A stretch of DNA of 64,000 nt. Origin: Aurantiochytrium sp. KH105 (Eukaryota > Sar > Bigyra > Thraustochytrida > Thraustochytriidae). The stretch lies in the NCBI GenBank assembly GCA_003116975.1, contig BGKB01000012.1, positions 372,001 to 436,000 of the forward strand. The letters are read 5' to 3'. The notes beneath the pieces were generated by a model. That model did not search any database. It saw nothing but the letters and a program-made list of their open reading frames with translations, and was not told where the DNA came from. The translations under genes and the position numbers were made by a program. Every line of letters begins with the position of its first letter. Within the stretch, counting starts at the first letter, position 1. Below are positions 42,489 to 51,201 of the stretch, one piece after another.

Positions 42489-44552
42489 TCATCCATAAAC
42501 ACCGTCCGCAAGCGCTGCGCCAACAAGAACCTGTTTGGGTAGATATGCCCTTTGCAGTCGATCTGCAGTGGCCTTGTCAAGAGCGGTGCCACGAATGTTT
42601 ATAGACAAAAGACTTGGGAGCTGGAGGACACGCTCAATGCCAGTGAGCGTGACCTGCTTACAACCATAAAGGTTCAGGTTCTCAAGCCGCTTGCAGCCTT
42701 GAAAGACGAGCTCTAGAAACTCGTCGGTGACTTGCGTAGCGGCGACATTGAGATGAGTAATTCGTGCAAGCATGCCGATGCGCTTGAATGCAGCATCAGA
42801 GAGCCGTCGGCAGCCACCGAGTGCAAGTCTGCGCAAAAAAAGGCATTCCATAATCTGCTCCGAAACCTCCTCATCGAGAAGGTCGTCAAGATTGCGCAGC
42901 GTGAGACTGGTGAGGTGTTTGCAGCGCAGCACAAAGTTGAGAAGGGTGCGACGCTCCTCCAGTGTGGCGACGCCGGCGTACTCGCCATTGACGCGAATGC
43001 CAAAAACATGCTGTTCTGCAGCGCGGCTCCAGTCCCTGGAAACAAGACGCGCAGTCCGCACCCAACGACCTTTGAATTGAAGAATTCGATAGACCAAGTC
43101 GTGAGGGAGACGCTGTAGTAGACGAAGCCAGGCAGCATCCTCTTTGGAAACCTTCTTGGGTGCATCAAGGCGAGTCAAGTGCTCCGGGGGCTGCGCGTTG
43201 CCACTGAGCCGCACAAGGTGCTTGAGCTGTGGAGGCGCAATGACAAAGAGGCCTTCTTCAATGGAGCTCAATTGCAGGTGCACGTGACCCGGCTTGGCTA
43301 CGAGAAAGCAGCCGGGTCGGCTCACGCTTTCCAGCGTCACAATGTCCCCAAACCGAAGCGTCCGTTCGTTGACCTTGGACGAGAGCAGTATTTGGCCCTC
43401 GTCCACGCTGCGGGCATCGTCCAAAGATGAACGCTCAGAGGCCGCTGTGGACGGTCTGCTTGGAGGAAACGCCTCGGCGCCTTGTGACAATGCGGACGAC
43501 ATAAGCGATGACAGGTTTCTCGGGATGGTTGGCGCGTTTGCAGAAGAAGCGGAACCAGCAGCAGGAGCGTTTGCAGCACCAGCAGCACCGCCCAGGCCTC
43601 GCGAAGCTTGAAGGGAAGACGGTGGCGAAGAGGACGAAGACAGCGCAGAGGAGAGAAGATTAGCGCCTGCACCTACTCCGTCATGCTCACGATCACCCGA
43701 GGTTTTGCTTCGGCGCAACGATCGAAGATCGCCTTGGGAGTGGCGTCTTCGCAGGCCCAGTCCGCTGGAAGGGGACGGAGCCGAGACTTTGGAAAGAATC
43801 GATTCATCGAGAGAAGGCCTGCGGAGTCCGAAGGAAGGAAGCATTTTCAAGGTGCGCCGAAAGTAGCTGGGAGAACGGAGATTAGACAAGGTGTCTTGCT
43901 CATCAATGTGTTGGCCTTGGCCATGGCGACGCACGCGCCATTCGTAAAGAGGGGGCTGCTGATCCATGAGATGTACATTGGATTTCCAGGACATGCGGCG
44001 AGTGCTTTGCGGTCCTGGACACAGATACTTGCCAGCCTCGATGTTGGCATAAATGGTAACAATGTGATCATCCTCGACATTGATGAGATCTGTGTCACCA
44101 CGGAAGTTGATCTGCTCCGCGCCCTGCGAGTGGAACGTGATGAGGCTGCTTGCCTCCACGGTCGGGCTCTGGCCGGCATCCTTTCCATCAGCAGAAAAAA
44201 CGTAGCTCTCGGATTCGAGGCCTTTGAGGAAAAATGTTGACGCGTATGCGACGGGACTTCCGTACCCACGTTCCTCGTCGAATCTGGCAGCCAGCGCGCC
44301 TCCTGCCGTCTCCGTTGCGCCTCTGTCACGACCTGGTGTCCGAGGATGCTGGAGCTGGTGCTGGTGCTGCTGAAGATACACGAAGGAGTCAACCTCTTGC
44401 TCGTCGTCGATGGCGTTTTGTCTAAACTGGCCGCTGTCCGAGTCGGATTCGAAGTTCGTGCCGGTGTCCGGCAGCAGCACGGGCTCCGGGCCACAGTCCA
44501 CGGTGCCGCCCACAAAGGACGGCAGTGGCAGCGAACTCAGGCGGTTGCCCAT
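42489..44552 (-). CDS. F-box and leucine-rich-repeat protein with predicted N-myristoylation
   Basis: A 687-residue protein. It begins MGNRLSSL, a good N-myristoylation signal (Gly2, Ser6). Residues up to about 460 contain low-complexity Ser/Ala stretches between segments that may be folded (IVTIYANIEAGKYLCPG; TLRFGDIVTLESV), of unknown type. An F-box (LLQRLPHDLVYRILQFKGRW, from about 475) is followed by Cys-containing AMN1/FBXL-type LRRs (LTSLTLRNL, LRRLALGGC, ITHLNVAATQVTD, LENLNLYGCKQVT) to the C-terminus. It would act as a substrate receptor of an SCF ubiquitin ligase, possibly at a membrane if acylated. Partner and substrate unknown. Confidence 0.82.
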   Translation of the reverse strand: MGNRLSSLPLPSFVGGTVDCGPEPVLLPDTGTNFESDSDSGQFRQNAIDDEQEVDSFVYLQQHQHQLQHPRTPGRDRGATETAGGALAARFDEERGYGSPVAYASTFFLKGLESESYVFSADGKDAGQSPTVEASSLITFHSQGAEQINFRGDTDLINVEDDHIVTIYANIEAGKYLCPGPQSTRRMSWKSNVHLMDQQPPLYEWRVRRHGQGQHIDEQDTLSNLRSPSYFRRTLKMLPSFGLRRPSLDESILSKVSAPSPSSGLGLRRRHSQGDLRSLRRSKTSGDREHDGVGAGANLLSSALSSSSSPPSSLQASRGLGGAAGAANAPAAGSASSANAPTIPRNLSSLMSSALSQGAEAFPPSRPSTAASERSSLDDARSVDEGQILLSSKVNERTLRFGDIVTLESVSRPGCFLVAKPGHVHLQLSSIEEGLFVIAPPQLKHLVRLSGNAQPPEHLTRLDAPKKVSKEDAAWLRLLQRLPHDLVYRILQFKGRWVRTARLVSRDWSRAAEQHVFGIRVNGEYAGVATLEERRTLLNFVLRCKHLTSLTLRNLDDLLDEEVSEQIMECLFLRRLALGGCRRLSDAAFKRIGMLARITHLNVAATQVTDEFLELVFQGCKRLENLNLYGCKQVTLTGIERVLQLPSLLSINIRGTALDKATADRLQRAYLPKQVLVGAALADGVYG

Positions 44553-44982
44553 GGTTTTTCAGCGACTCGCTCGCACCCGGCGGCGCTCTCGCTCGCACTT
44601 GCCTGTCACGAAGACGGCGCGGTGCAGAGGCGCTCCAGACCTTGCGGCTTTCCCCTGGCCCTGCCGCGCCGGCTCCGGCTGCGAAGAAAAGGTCGCCTCC
44701 TTGCCGCGCCGCGGGTACCAAGCCGCGGTCCCTGGCGAGCTCGCCTTTCGCCGCCCCCGAGCCCGCGCGCCCCAACCCGGGCAGAAGGACCCGCCCGGAC
44801 GGCGGACGCTCGGCGCGCGAGGCACGCGGGGCACGGGAGGCCGCCGGCCGGCCGGTCGGGCGGGTCTTGCGCGCGCGCGCCGGCAGCGGCCTCGCGCGCT
44901 CCAAGTTGGGTCTTTGCGAAGCGGGAGCGGGTCCTTTCTTTGGGAAGAGACGAGGACGAGATATCACGCGAGCGCGACGACA

Positions 44983-45017
<35 letters not shown>

Positions 45018-45217
45018 GATGACTGCACAAGCCTTGCCGTGGTGTAAGAGAGGATCGTCGAAAACCGAGCTGGCGGCAAAAAGAAGACGCGCGCAAAAAC
45101 ACGCACACACACACACGACTACGAATGAATGCTCGCGAGACGAACACGATCAACGGGGCGGGGGAATCGTTTTGGTGGAGGAAGGGGGTGTGGATATATG
45201 GATGGATATTAGAAGGG
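44553..45217. other. Intergenic region upstream of the F-box gene
   Basis: Contains the F-box gene promoter and 3' flank of the homoserine acetyltransferase gene. A (GAC)n microsatellite lies at 44984-45014. The many overlapping open frames are Arg/Ala-rich and not credible. Confidence 0.5.
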
Positions 45218-46717
45218 TCATGATGAGGCGGTTTGCGCCAGGTTCAAGGGGCCATAGACGTGCTTGTCCAGGAAGGCCCGAGCCACAGGAATGATCTCCT
45301 CCTGACAGAGAAGGAAACCGTCATGGCCGTGGTCAGTATCGATGGTGAAAAGCTCGGAATTCGGGAGGTGCTCGTGCAGGTATTGCTGCTCCTCGGGCGG
45401 ATAGAGCGCGTCGGTGGTCGCAGAAACAATAAGAGTAGGCTGGGTCATACGTTGCAGTGCACCCTCGACACCACCCTCGCGGTCGCGGCCAAGATCATGC
45501 GTGTCCATCATGCGCGTGAGCTTGACGTAACTGAGCGCATCGAAGCGGCTGACGAACTTGGCGCCCTGGTGCCGCAGGTAGCTCTCGACTTGAAAGAATC
45601 GCTCCTGGTCCTGGCCCGCGGCGCGGTCCTTCACTTGGCGGCGGCCGAACTTACGTCCATACCCAGCATGCGTACGATATGAAATCATCGCCATGGCCCG
45701 CGCAACGCTGAGCCCCTGCGCCGGATATGTGCCGTGCGCGTGGTAGTCGCCGCCATGCCAGTTTGAGTCAGCATAAATTGCCTGGCGTTGCGCCTCAGAG
45801 ATGGCGATTTGCCAGGGGTGATGGTAGGCGCCACAGCTCATGGGCAAGATGGCCTTGACAAAGTCGCCGCCGAGCGCAGCCCATTCAAGCGTCTGCATGC
45901 CGCCAAGCGAACCGCCCACGACGCACGCCACGCTCTTGGCACCGAGATGCTCCTTGACTAGACGGAGGTGCAGACTCACGCTGTCGCGCACCGTGACATC
46001 GGGGAAGGCGCGGCCGTAGGGTGTTCCCGTCTTGGGGTTAATCGAGATCGGGCTTGTGGTCCCATAACAGGATCCGAGCACGTTAATACACACCACAAAC
46101 ATTTTCGAGTCGTCAAAGAGCTTGCCGGGTCCCAGCATGGACCCCCACCAGTCGTCGAGGGCCGCATTGCCCGTGAGCGCGTGGCAGACGACGAGGACGT
46201 TGGTCCGGTCCTCGTTCATTGTCCCAAAGGTACGATATCTGCACTCCACGTCTTGGAGCTCGAGGCCATTCTCCAGCTTGTGCGAGCCCGCCAGAAATGT
46301 CTCGCCCGTCGCGTCGACGCGTTTATACTCGTCCTCATCGTCGGCGTCCCCATCGTCGTCGCCGTCGTTCTGGTGCAAGGCGGGCGCCGCCAGGCGCGCC
46401 TCCTCGAGCTCGGGCAGCGCATCGTCGCCCTTGGCCGCCGCCGCGGGCACAGACGCGCGCGACGAGAGCGCGCGGGCGCAGGCGCGCGGGGGCTCCGCGG
46501 CGAGCAGGCCCGGCCTCGCCGTTCCCCGCGCCGCCCGCGCCGCCGCCGCCGCCGCCGCCCGCGCCCGCGCCGCCCGCGCCCGCGCCGCGAGCGAGTGGTG
46601 GTGCATGCGCGCCTCGCGCGCATGCGCATGCAGCAGGCCGCCCGCGCCGCCGCGCCCCCGCGCCGCCGCGCCCGCCGCGCCGGCCGAGGCCGCGCGGCTC
46701 CGCGCCGCCGCCAGCAT
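45218..46717 (-). CDS. MET2: Homoserine O-acetyltransferase
   Basis: A 499-residue alpha/beta-hydrolase-fold enzyme that transfers acetyl from acetyl-CoA to homoserine, the entry step to methionine by direct sulfhydrylation. Signatures are NVLVVCHALTGN, the nucleophile elbow GGSLGGMQ (Ser270), SATTDALYPP (Asp436) and DHGHDGFL (His465), as in MetX/Met2. The start at 46717 gives an Ala/Arg-rich, almost acid-free leader of about 90 residues, likely an organelle-targeting presequence, then an Asp-rich stretch before the enzyme begins near residue 130. The frame stays open upstream to 47494 but without conserved sequence. O-succinyltransferase activity of the same fold cannot be excluded. Confidence 0.9.
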   Translation of the reverse strand: MLAAARSRAASAGAAGAAARGRGGAGGLLHAHAREARMHHHSLAARARAARARAAAAAAARAARGTARPGLLAAEPPRACARALSSRASVPAAAAKGDDALPELEEARLAAPALHQNDGDDDGDADDEDEYKRVDATGETFLAGSHKLENGLELQDVECRYRTFGTMNEDRTNVLVVCHALTGNAALDDWWGSMLGPGKLFDDSKMFVVCINVLGSCYGTTSPISINPKTGTPYGRAFPDVTVRDSVSLHLRLVKEHLGAKSVACVVGGSLGGMQTLEWAALGGDFVKAILPMSCGAYHHPWQIAISEAQRQAIYADSNWHGGDYHAHGTYPAQGLSVARAMAMISYRTHAGYGRKFGRRQVKDRAAGQDQERFFQVESYLRHQGAKFVSRFDALSYVKLTRMMDTHDLGRDREGGVEGALQRMTQPTLIVSATTDALYPPEEQQYLHEHLPNSELFTIDTDHGHDGFLLCQEEIIPVARAFLDKHVYGPLNLAQTASS

Positions 46718-47941
46718 GCTGCCGCGCACGCCGCGCACGCCGCCGCTCCAACGGGTCTGCCTCTGCGCCGCGCACGCCGCGCCGCGCCGCGCAGCGCGAG
46801 AGAGAGAGCGCGAGAAAGCAGGGAAAAGGGGGGAAAGCAGCGCGGGAACAGGGGCCGCGCGGGCCCCCGATTCGCCGCCCGCCTGTAGAGGCGAGGTCGG
46901 AGCCGAGCAGGGCGAGGAGGAGATGGCGATGGGCGGCGAGGAGGAGGAGCTCGGCTTGGGCGAGAAGAAGCGCAGGGGGAAGGGGATGAGCGACGAGCGA
47001 CGAAAGACGAAGGAGGGAGGGACGGAGCTGGCTGCACTGAAGACGTGGACGGGATTTGTGGCCGAGGGGGTGGAAAAGGGTGAGTGAAGGAAGGAAAGAA
47101 GAAAGTATGGGTTCGGGGGTCTCGAAGAGTGCGTGTGGAGGGGGCGGTGGAGGTGGAGGGAGGGTGGTGGTGCCTGAGATGTGGCGGGATGGATGGGGAG
47201 TGAAAAATGGAGGCGGCTTTTGGGGGTGGAATCTGGGTTGATCCATGTGAATTGGGAAAAAAAAGGAGGGAGTTTTGGTTGCCCATTTTGATCGTGGGGC
47301 GCGTGGAAGACGCGAAGCTCTTCATCGATCGTTTGCACAGGTCGGTCGACGTGGCAACGATTCTTCTTGTCTTGCAGCAACATTTCTTGCAAAATGGCTT
47401 TTGCGGCATCTTGTATCGCCAACGCGGAAGCTTGGTTTCCCCTGACTTCTTTTGCTCGAACCATCGCGAACCGAGAGCGCTTCGACACATACATATAGTG
47501 AGGTGAAAACTGATGGCGAAAGGGCTGGTTCGCGACTTATGATTAATATGTACGTGCGTCGGGTCAGAGCAGAGCAGACTCCCTTGCCAAATCGATCACA
47601 ATAGCCAGCAGGAAGGCAGGCATGAAGGGAAGGCAGGCATGAATGTATGCTGGGCCAATTCAAGATGGATGGCATCATTCACTGGCAATGGTCTTCGCCG
47701 CGGTGTGAACAACGCAAAAGACACCCCTAGCCAAAAAAGAAAAGAAAAGAAAAGAAAAGAAAAAAAGGTGAGGAGCATCGAGCATCCTGCGAATCGGTAT
47801 CGGCAAGGCGCGGCGCGTCGTTTGCGCGCAAGGAACCCAGCGTCAGGTCCTCTCGCCTCCGTCACACCGCCGCAAAGCTCCTCTCTGCCCATATCTTAGC
47901 CTCGAGGCAAGAAGAGCGAAGACAGAAAAGAAGAAGAGACG
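46718..47941. promoter_or_regulatory. Divergent promoter between homoserine acetyltransferase and R-SNARE genes
   Basis: 1.2 kb between divergent starts. Sequence is purine-skewed on the + strand (46900-47270). An (AAAAG)n microsatellite lies at 47733-47767, 175 bp before the SNARE start. No further gene supported. Confidence 0.5.
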
Positions 47942-48610
47942 ATGTCGGCCATCCTCTACTCTGTCGTCTCGCACGGGCCTCTTGTGCTGTGCGAGTACAG
48001 CGGAGCGGTCGGAGGAAACTACGCGCAGGTGACCCAGGAACTGCTCGAGAAGATTAAGATTGAAAAGGACGCGCGCATGAGCTACGTGGCAGAAGGGAAA
48101 TACTCCTTCAATTACCTTGTTCGTAAGGAACTTGTGTATCTCTGCCTTGCAGAGATCTCTGCGGGCAAAGCGGTCCCCTTTGCGTATCTGGACAAGATTG
48201 CGCGGATGTTTGAGCAGCAGCATGGAGTCGCTGCGCGCGACACCAGCGCACGATACGCCTTCAACGCAGACTTTGCGCCCGTGCTGCGCGCGCAAATGGA
48301 ATTCTTCTCGGCGCAGGGCAGCTCCAAGCTGCAGGAAGTGCAAGAGAGTCTTGACAACGTCAAGAACGTTATGCAAGAGAACATTAGCCTCGTATTGGAG
48401 CGCGGCGACAAGCTGGACGACCTCGTCGTTCAAAGCGAGGGCCTCATGGATACCTCTGCCAACTTTCGATCGGGTGCAAGCCGCCTCCAGCAAAAGCTTT
48501 GGTGGAACGACCTCAAAACCAAGATCATTATCGCCGCCATTGTCGTCTTTGTGCTCCTTTTATTGCTCGCCAACGCCTGCGGCGGACTCACCTTTCCCGA
48601 GTGCTCGTAA
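47942..48610 (+). CDS. Longin-domain R-SNARE, VAMP7/VAMP71-like
   Basis: A 222-residue tail-anchored SNARE for vesicle fusion in the endosomal or secretory system. It begins MSAILYSVVSHGPLVLCEYS with a longin fold (1 to about 120; YSFNYLV and YLCLAE motifs), then an R-SNARE motif (about 128-187) with the zero-layer Arg154 in LERGDKLDDL, the WW pair before the membrane, a transmembrane segment (about 194-211) and a short lumenal tail. Length and layout match VAMP7. The start is the first ATG and aligns with the family N-terminus. Confidence 0.95.
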   Translation: MSAILYSVVSHGPLVLCEYSGAVGGNYAQVTQELLEKIKIEKDARMSYVAEGKYSFNYLVRKELVYLCLAEISAGKAVPFAYLDKIARMFEQQHGVAARDTSARYAFNADFAPVLRAQMEFFSAQGSSKLQEVQESLDNVKNVMQENISLVLERGDKLDDLVVQSEGLMDTSANFRSGASRLQQKLWWNDLKTKIIIAAIVVFVLLLLLANACGGLTFPECS

Positions 48611-49135
48611 ATCAAAGTAATGCCCGGGCACCACAACTTCGCATTGGGATCCATCTAAAACGCTTGGTTTCTTTCGCAAAGTAGGCCATTGTCTGCGTCC
48701 GCCTTATCCTCGAATCACTACTACTATACGTGTAAACACATGATCTCTGCATCACTTCTCTTGTCTTTGCCTCGACCGGCTTTGCTTGGCCTGGCTTGCT
48801 CGCGCGACCATGTATGTATACTACTATTAGGCCCTCCTACTACTGCTGAGAATGACCATGGGTTTTGTTGTGCACGCGCGTGTTTTCTCTCTCGGGACCG
48901 CGTGCGCAACGCCGATCGGAGACCCAAAACAGAAGACGTCGCCGCGGTCACTTGCCTGCAGGTCTGCCCGTTCGCGAGTGCGTTTGTGGCGGACGCCGGC
49001 ACGTGCTCGTGTGCTCGCGTGCTCGCCTGCGTGCTCGCGTGCGTGCTCGCGTGCATGTGCAGGGAAAACTTGCCTGCATTACCTCACCTCATTTTTGGTT
49101 GACGCTACTTCTGCGCGTGCAGACCAGACGAGACC
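48611..49135. other. Intergenic region
   Basis: 3' flank of the SNARE gene and promoter of the next gene. Short imperfect repeats (GTGCTCGCGTGC-like) lie at 49009-49055. No gene seen. Confidence 0.5.
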
Positions 49136-51004
49136 ATGGCGCTGGCAGCGCGGCTCCGCGCGGCGCAAAAGCGCACAGGGACGGCGCTAGAGAGCCTACG
49201 AGGATCGCGGGCCGAGCCCAAGGCCGAGTCCAAGACCGACAGCGCCGCGCAGGCGCCTGCTGGCCATGCCGCGACCGCGCTGAGCGCGGCAGGACTCCTC
49301 GCCGTACGTGAGGCCCTGACCAAGGGCGAACTGGCGGGCGACGTGCAGCTCGCCACAGTGACGGATGCCGGCGGCGGAAAGGAACTGGTCAAGGACGAAA
49401 GCGTGATTCTTACAGATGCATCGTCGTACCCAAACTTCAAGTGTGCCAAGAGGGCGCGGCCCAAGCGACGCATCAATGTACACGCCAGCGCCATTCGCAC
49501 CAAGTCAAAGCAGGAGTGGACGCTCGAAGACGTGGCTGACTTTGCAAGGACGGACGCCAAGTGGAACGAAGTAGCACGCCCGACCCCTCTCAACGAGTGT
49601 GCAAGTGAGTCCGTCGTCTTGCTGCTCGTGGGTCCAACCTGCGTGTTCACCTCCCTGGTCGCCACCGTGGAAGCCTACGCCGATACACGCGATGTCGCCA
49701 AGGAATCCCTTCTGGTCTATGTGCACATGCTCGACTACAAATCGCGATCAGATGCGTCCTCGTTTTGGATGCAAGATGCTGCGGCGCTTTTGCGAGGCTC
49801 GAACGCCAAGTTTGGCGAGATTGGGCTCGTCCTCGATCGATTTGCCGCCCCGCCAACGAGTGTCACCATGGCCCATGTGTGGGCCGCACACGTCGCGGAG
49901 CGAGAAGGTCGCGTCATCAAAATTCTCGCGTCGAGCGGGCTCACAAAACGCATGCGCGCGCAACTTCCTGAACAGGGCCAGACAATTTTTGCATGGATCA
50001 GCGCTGTTCGCGTGGAACTGTGTAGGTACCCATCGCTGTGCAGCAGCAACGAGACGTCAGAGTCTATTTGCGAGACAAACGCCCAACTTGAGGCAGAAAT
50101 CCTACGCGCCGCACGAGCGACAGGTCTCGATCTCGTGAGTGGACCTTTGCGCTCCGCACTCATGGGCTGGGCAGTGCAGAGCTCCCGCGTCGTCTTGGAG
50201 CGATTCGGCAATCGTGTCTCAACATCAGAGAACCCTGCAACTCAGCTTCAGGACGATGCTCTCGTCATGGCGCAGCGGGCTCGTACGCTGGCCGAAACCA
50301 CTGCGCACGCCCTCGTTCATAGCGAACGGTGGGCCGACGCCTGCGAGGTTCTCGATGCCGCGCTCCGCTTTGAAAGCACGCTTCGTCCAGAACCGAAATC
50401 TGTAGACTCACTCTCGACGAGTCAGCTCTTGTGTCACCGCGCCCGTTGTTGTGGAAAGCTCGGGCGCGCTGAAGCTGGCCTACAGGATGCTCTTCGTGCC
50501 GACGGCCTGCTCACTGCTGCTGCCGACGGGCAAATCGAAGAAGACGAATCCCGCACTGCGCAAGACTTGTGTCATGTGGATGCTTTGCAGCTGCGCGCCG
50601 ATCTCGAACGACAGCGGGATGCCAAGAATGCTGATTTCAAGCAGGAGGCATTGAACACCTTGGTGCGACTGCTCGAAGTCAAGACCAAGGTGTTTGGCCA
50701 GGAACATCCCGAAGTGTTGGCGACTTCGGAAGCAATCGTTGATCTTGAGCTTGAGCTGCGTCAAGGAAGTGCGGCAATTCTCAGCGCTGTCAAGGCGCTG
50801 CAACTGTCCAAGCAGCTCAATGGTGAGAAACACCCGCACACGGCGCGCTGCTACAACCTCATGGGTCGCGCGATGGCAATGCAACTACAGACATCGGAAG
50901 CGACAAAGATGCTCAACAAGGCTATTGAGATTCACGCGAGCATTTTTGGTGAAAAGGATCCGCGTCTCGAAGATTTTCGTCAGGACCTTGCAAATGTCCA
51001 ATGA
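49136..51004 (+). CDS. Hypothetical protein with C-terminal TPR-like repeats
   Basis: A 622-residue protein, family not recognised. Residues 1-150 are charged and partly disordered. The middle (about 155-350) looks globular, for example SVVLLLVGPTCVFTSLVATVEAY. From about 385 helix pairs resemble tetratricopeptide repeats; the clearest are LVRLLEVKTKVFGQEHPEVLATSEAIVDL and LSKQLNGEKHPHTARCYNLMGRAM with KMLNKAIEIHASIFGEKDPRLEDF, which have the kinesin-light-chain/SMYD-like 'G..HP......n.a' rhythm. No SET or MYND motif could be identified. Converges on the Zwilch-like gene, with 197 bp between stops. Likely a protein-interaction role. Confidence 0.65.
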   Translation: MALAARLRAAQKRTGTALESLRGSRAEPKAESKTDSAAQAPAGHAATALSAAGLLAVREALTKGELAGDVQLATVTDAGGGKELVKDESVILTDASSYPNFKCAKRARPKRRINVHASAIRTKSKQEWTLEDVADFARTDAKWNEVARPTPLNECASESVVLLLVGPTCVFTSLVATVEAYADTRDVAKESLLVYVHMLDYKSRSDASSFWMQDAAALLRGSNAKFGEIGLVLDRFAAPPTSVTMAHVWAAHVAEREGRVIKILASSGLTKRMRAQLPEQGQTIFAWISAVRVELCRYPSLCSSNETSESICETNAQLEAEILRAARATGLDLVSGPLRSALMGWAVQSSRVVLERFGNRVSTSENPATQLQDDALVMAQRARTLAETTAHALVHSERWADACEVLDAALRFESTLRPEPKSVDSLSTSQLLCHRARCCGKLGRAEAGLQDALRADGLLTAAADGQIEEDESRTAQDLCHVDALQLRADLERQRDAKNADFKQEALNTLVRLLEVKTKVFGQEHPEVLATSEAIVDLELELRQGSAAILSAVKALQLSKQLNGEKHPHTARCYNLMGRAMAMQLQTSEATKMLNKAIEIHASIFGEKDPRLEDFRQDLANVQ

Positions 51005-51201
51005 CAATAAGTTCGTTTCATAACAACAACAATAATATCAACTGAGCAACTTGAGGGCTCAAACGTACATCTCACAAGGGAGCTTCTCAACCTGAAAGAG
51101 CAAAGGTCGACGCTCTTGGTGAAAGCAGGCGTATTGGCGAGTCCTGGGCGTGGACAAGACGTAGAAACCTATCATCACACGGAAAGCAAATTTCAATTCA
51201 T

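Noticed and set aside
44410-45294. 294-codon plus-strand frame antisense to the F-box gene 5' end
   Set aside because: Low-complexity, overlaps a supported gene and a GAC microsatellite; no motif.
46718-47494. N-terminal extension of homoserine acetyltransferase
   Set aside because: Unconserved Pro/Ser-rich translation; the presequence-like leader at 46717 is a better start.
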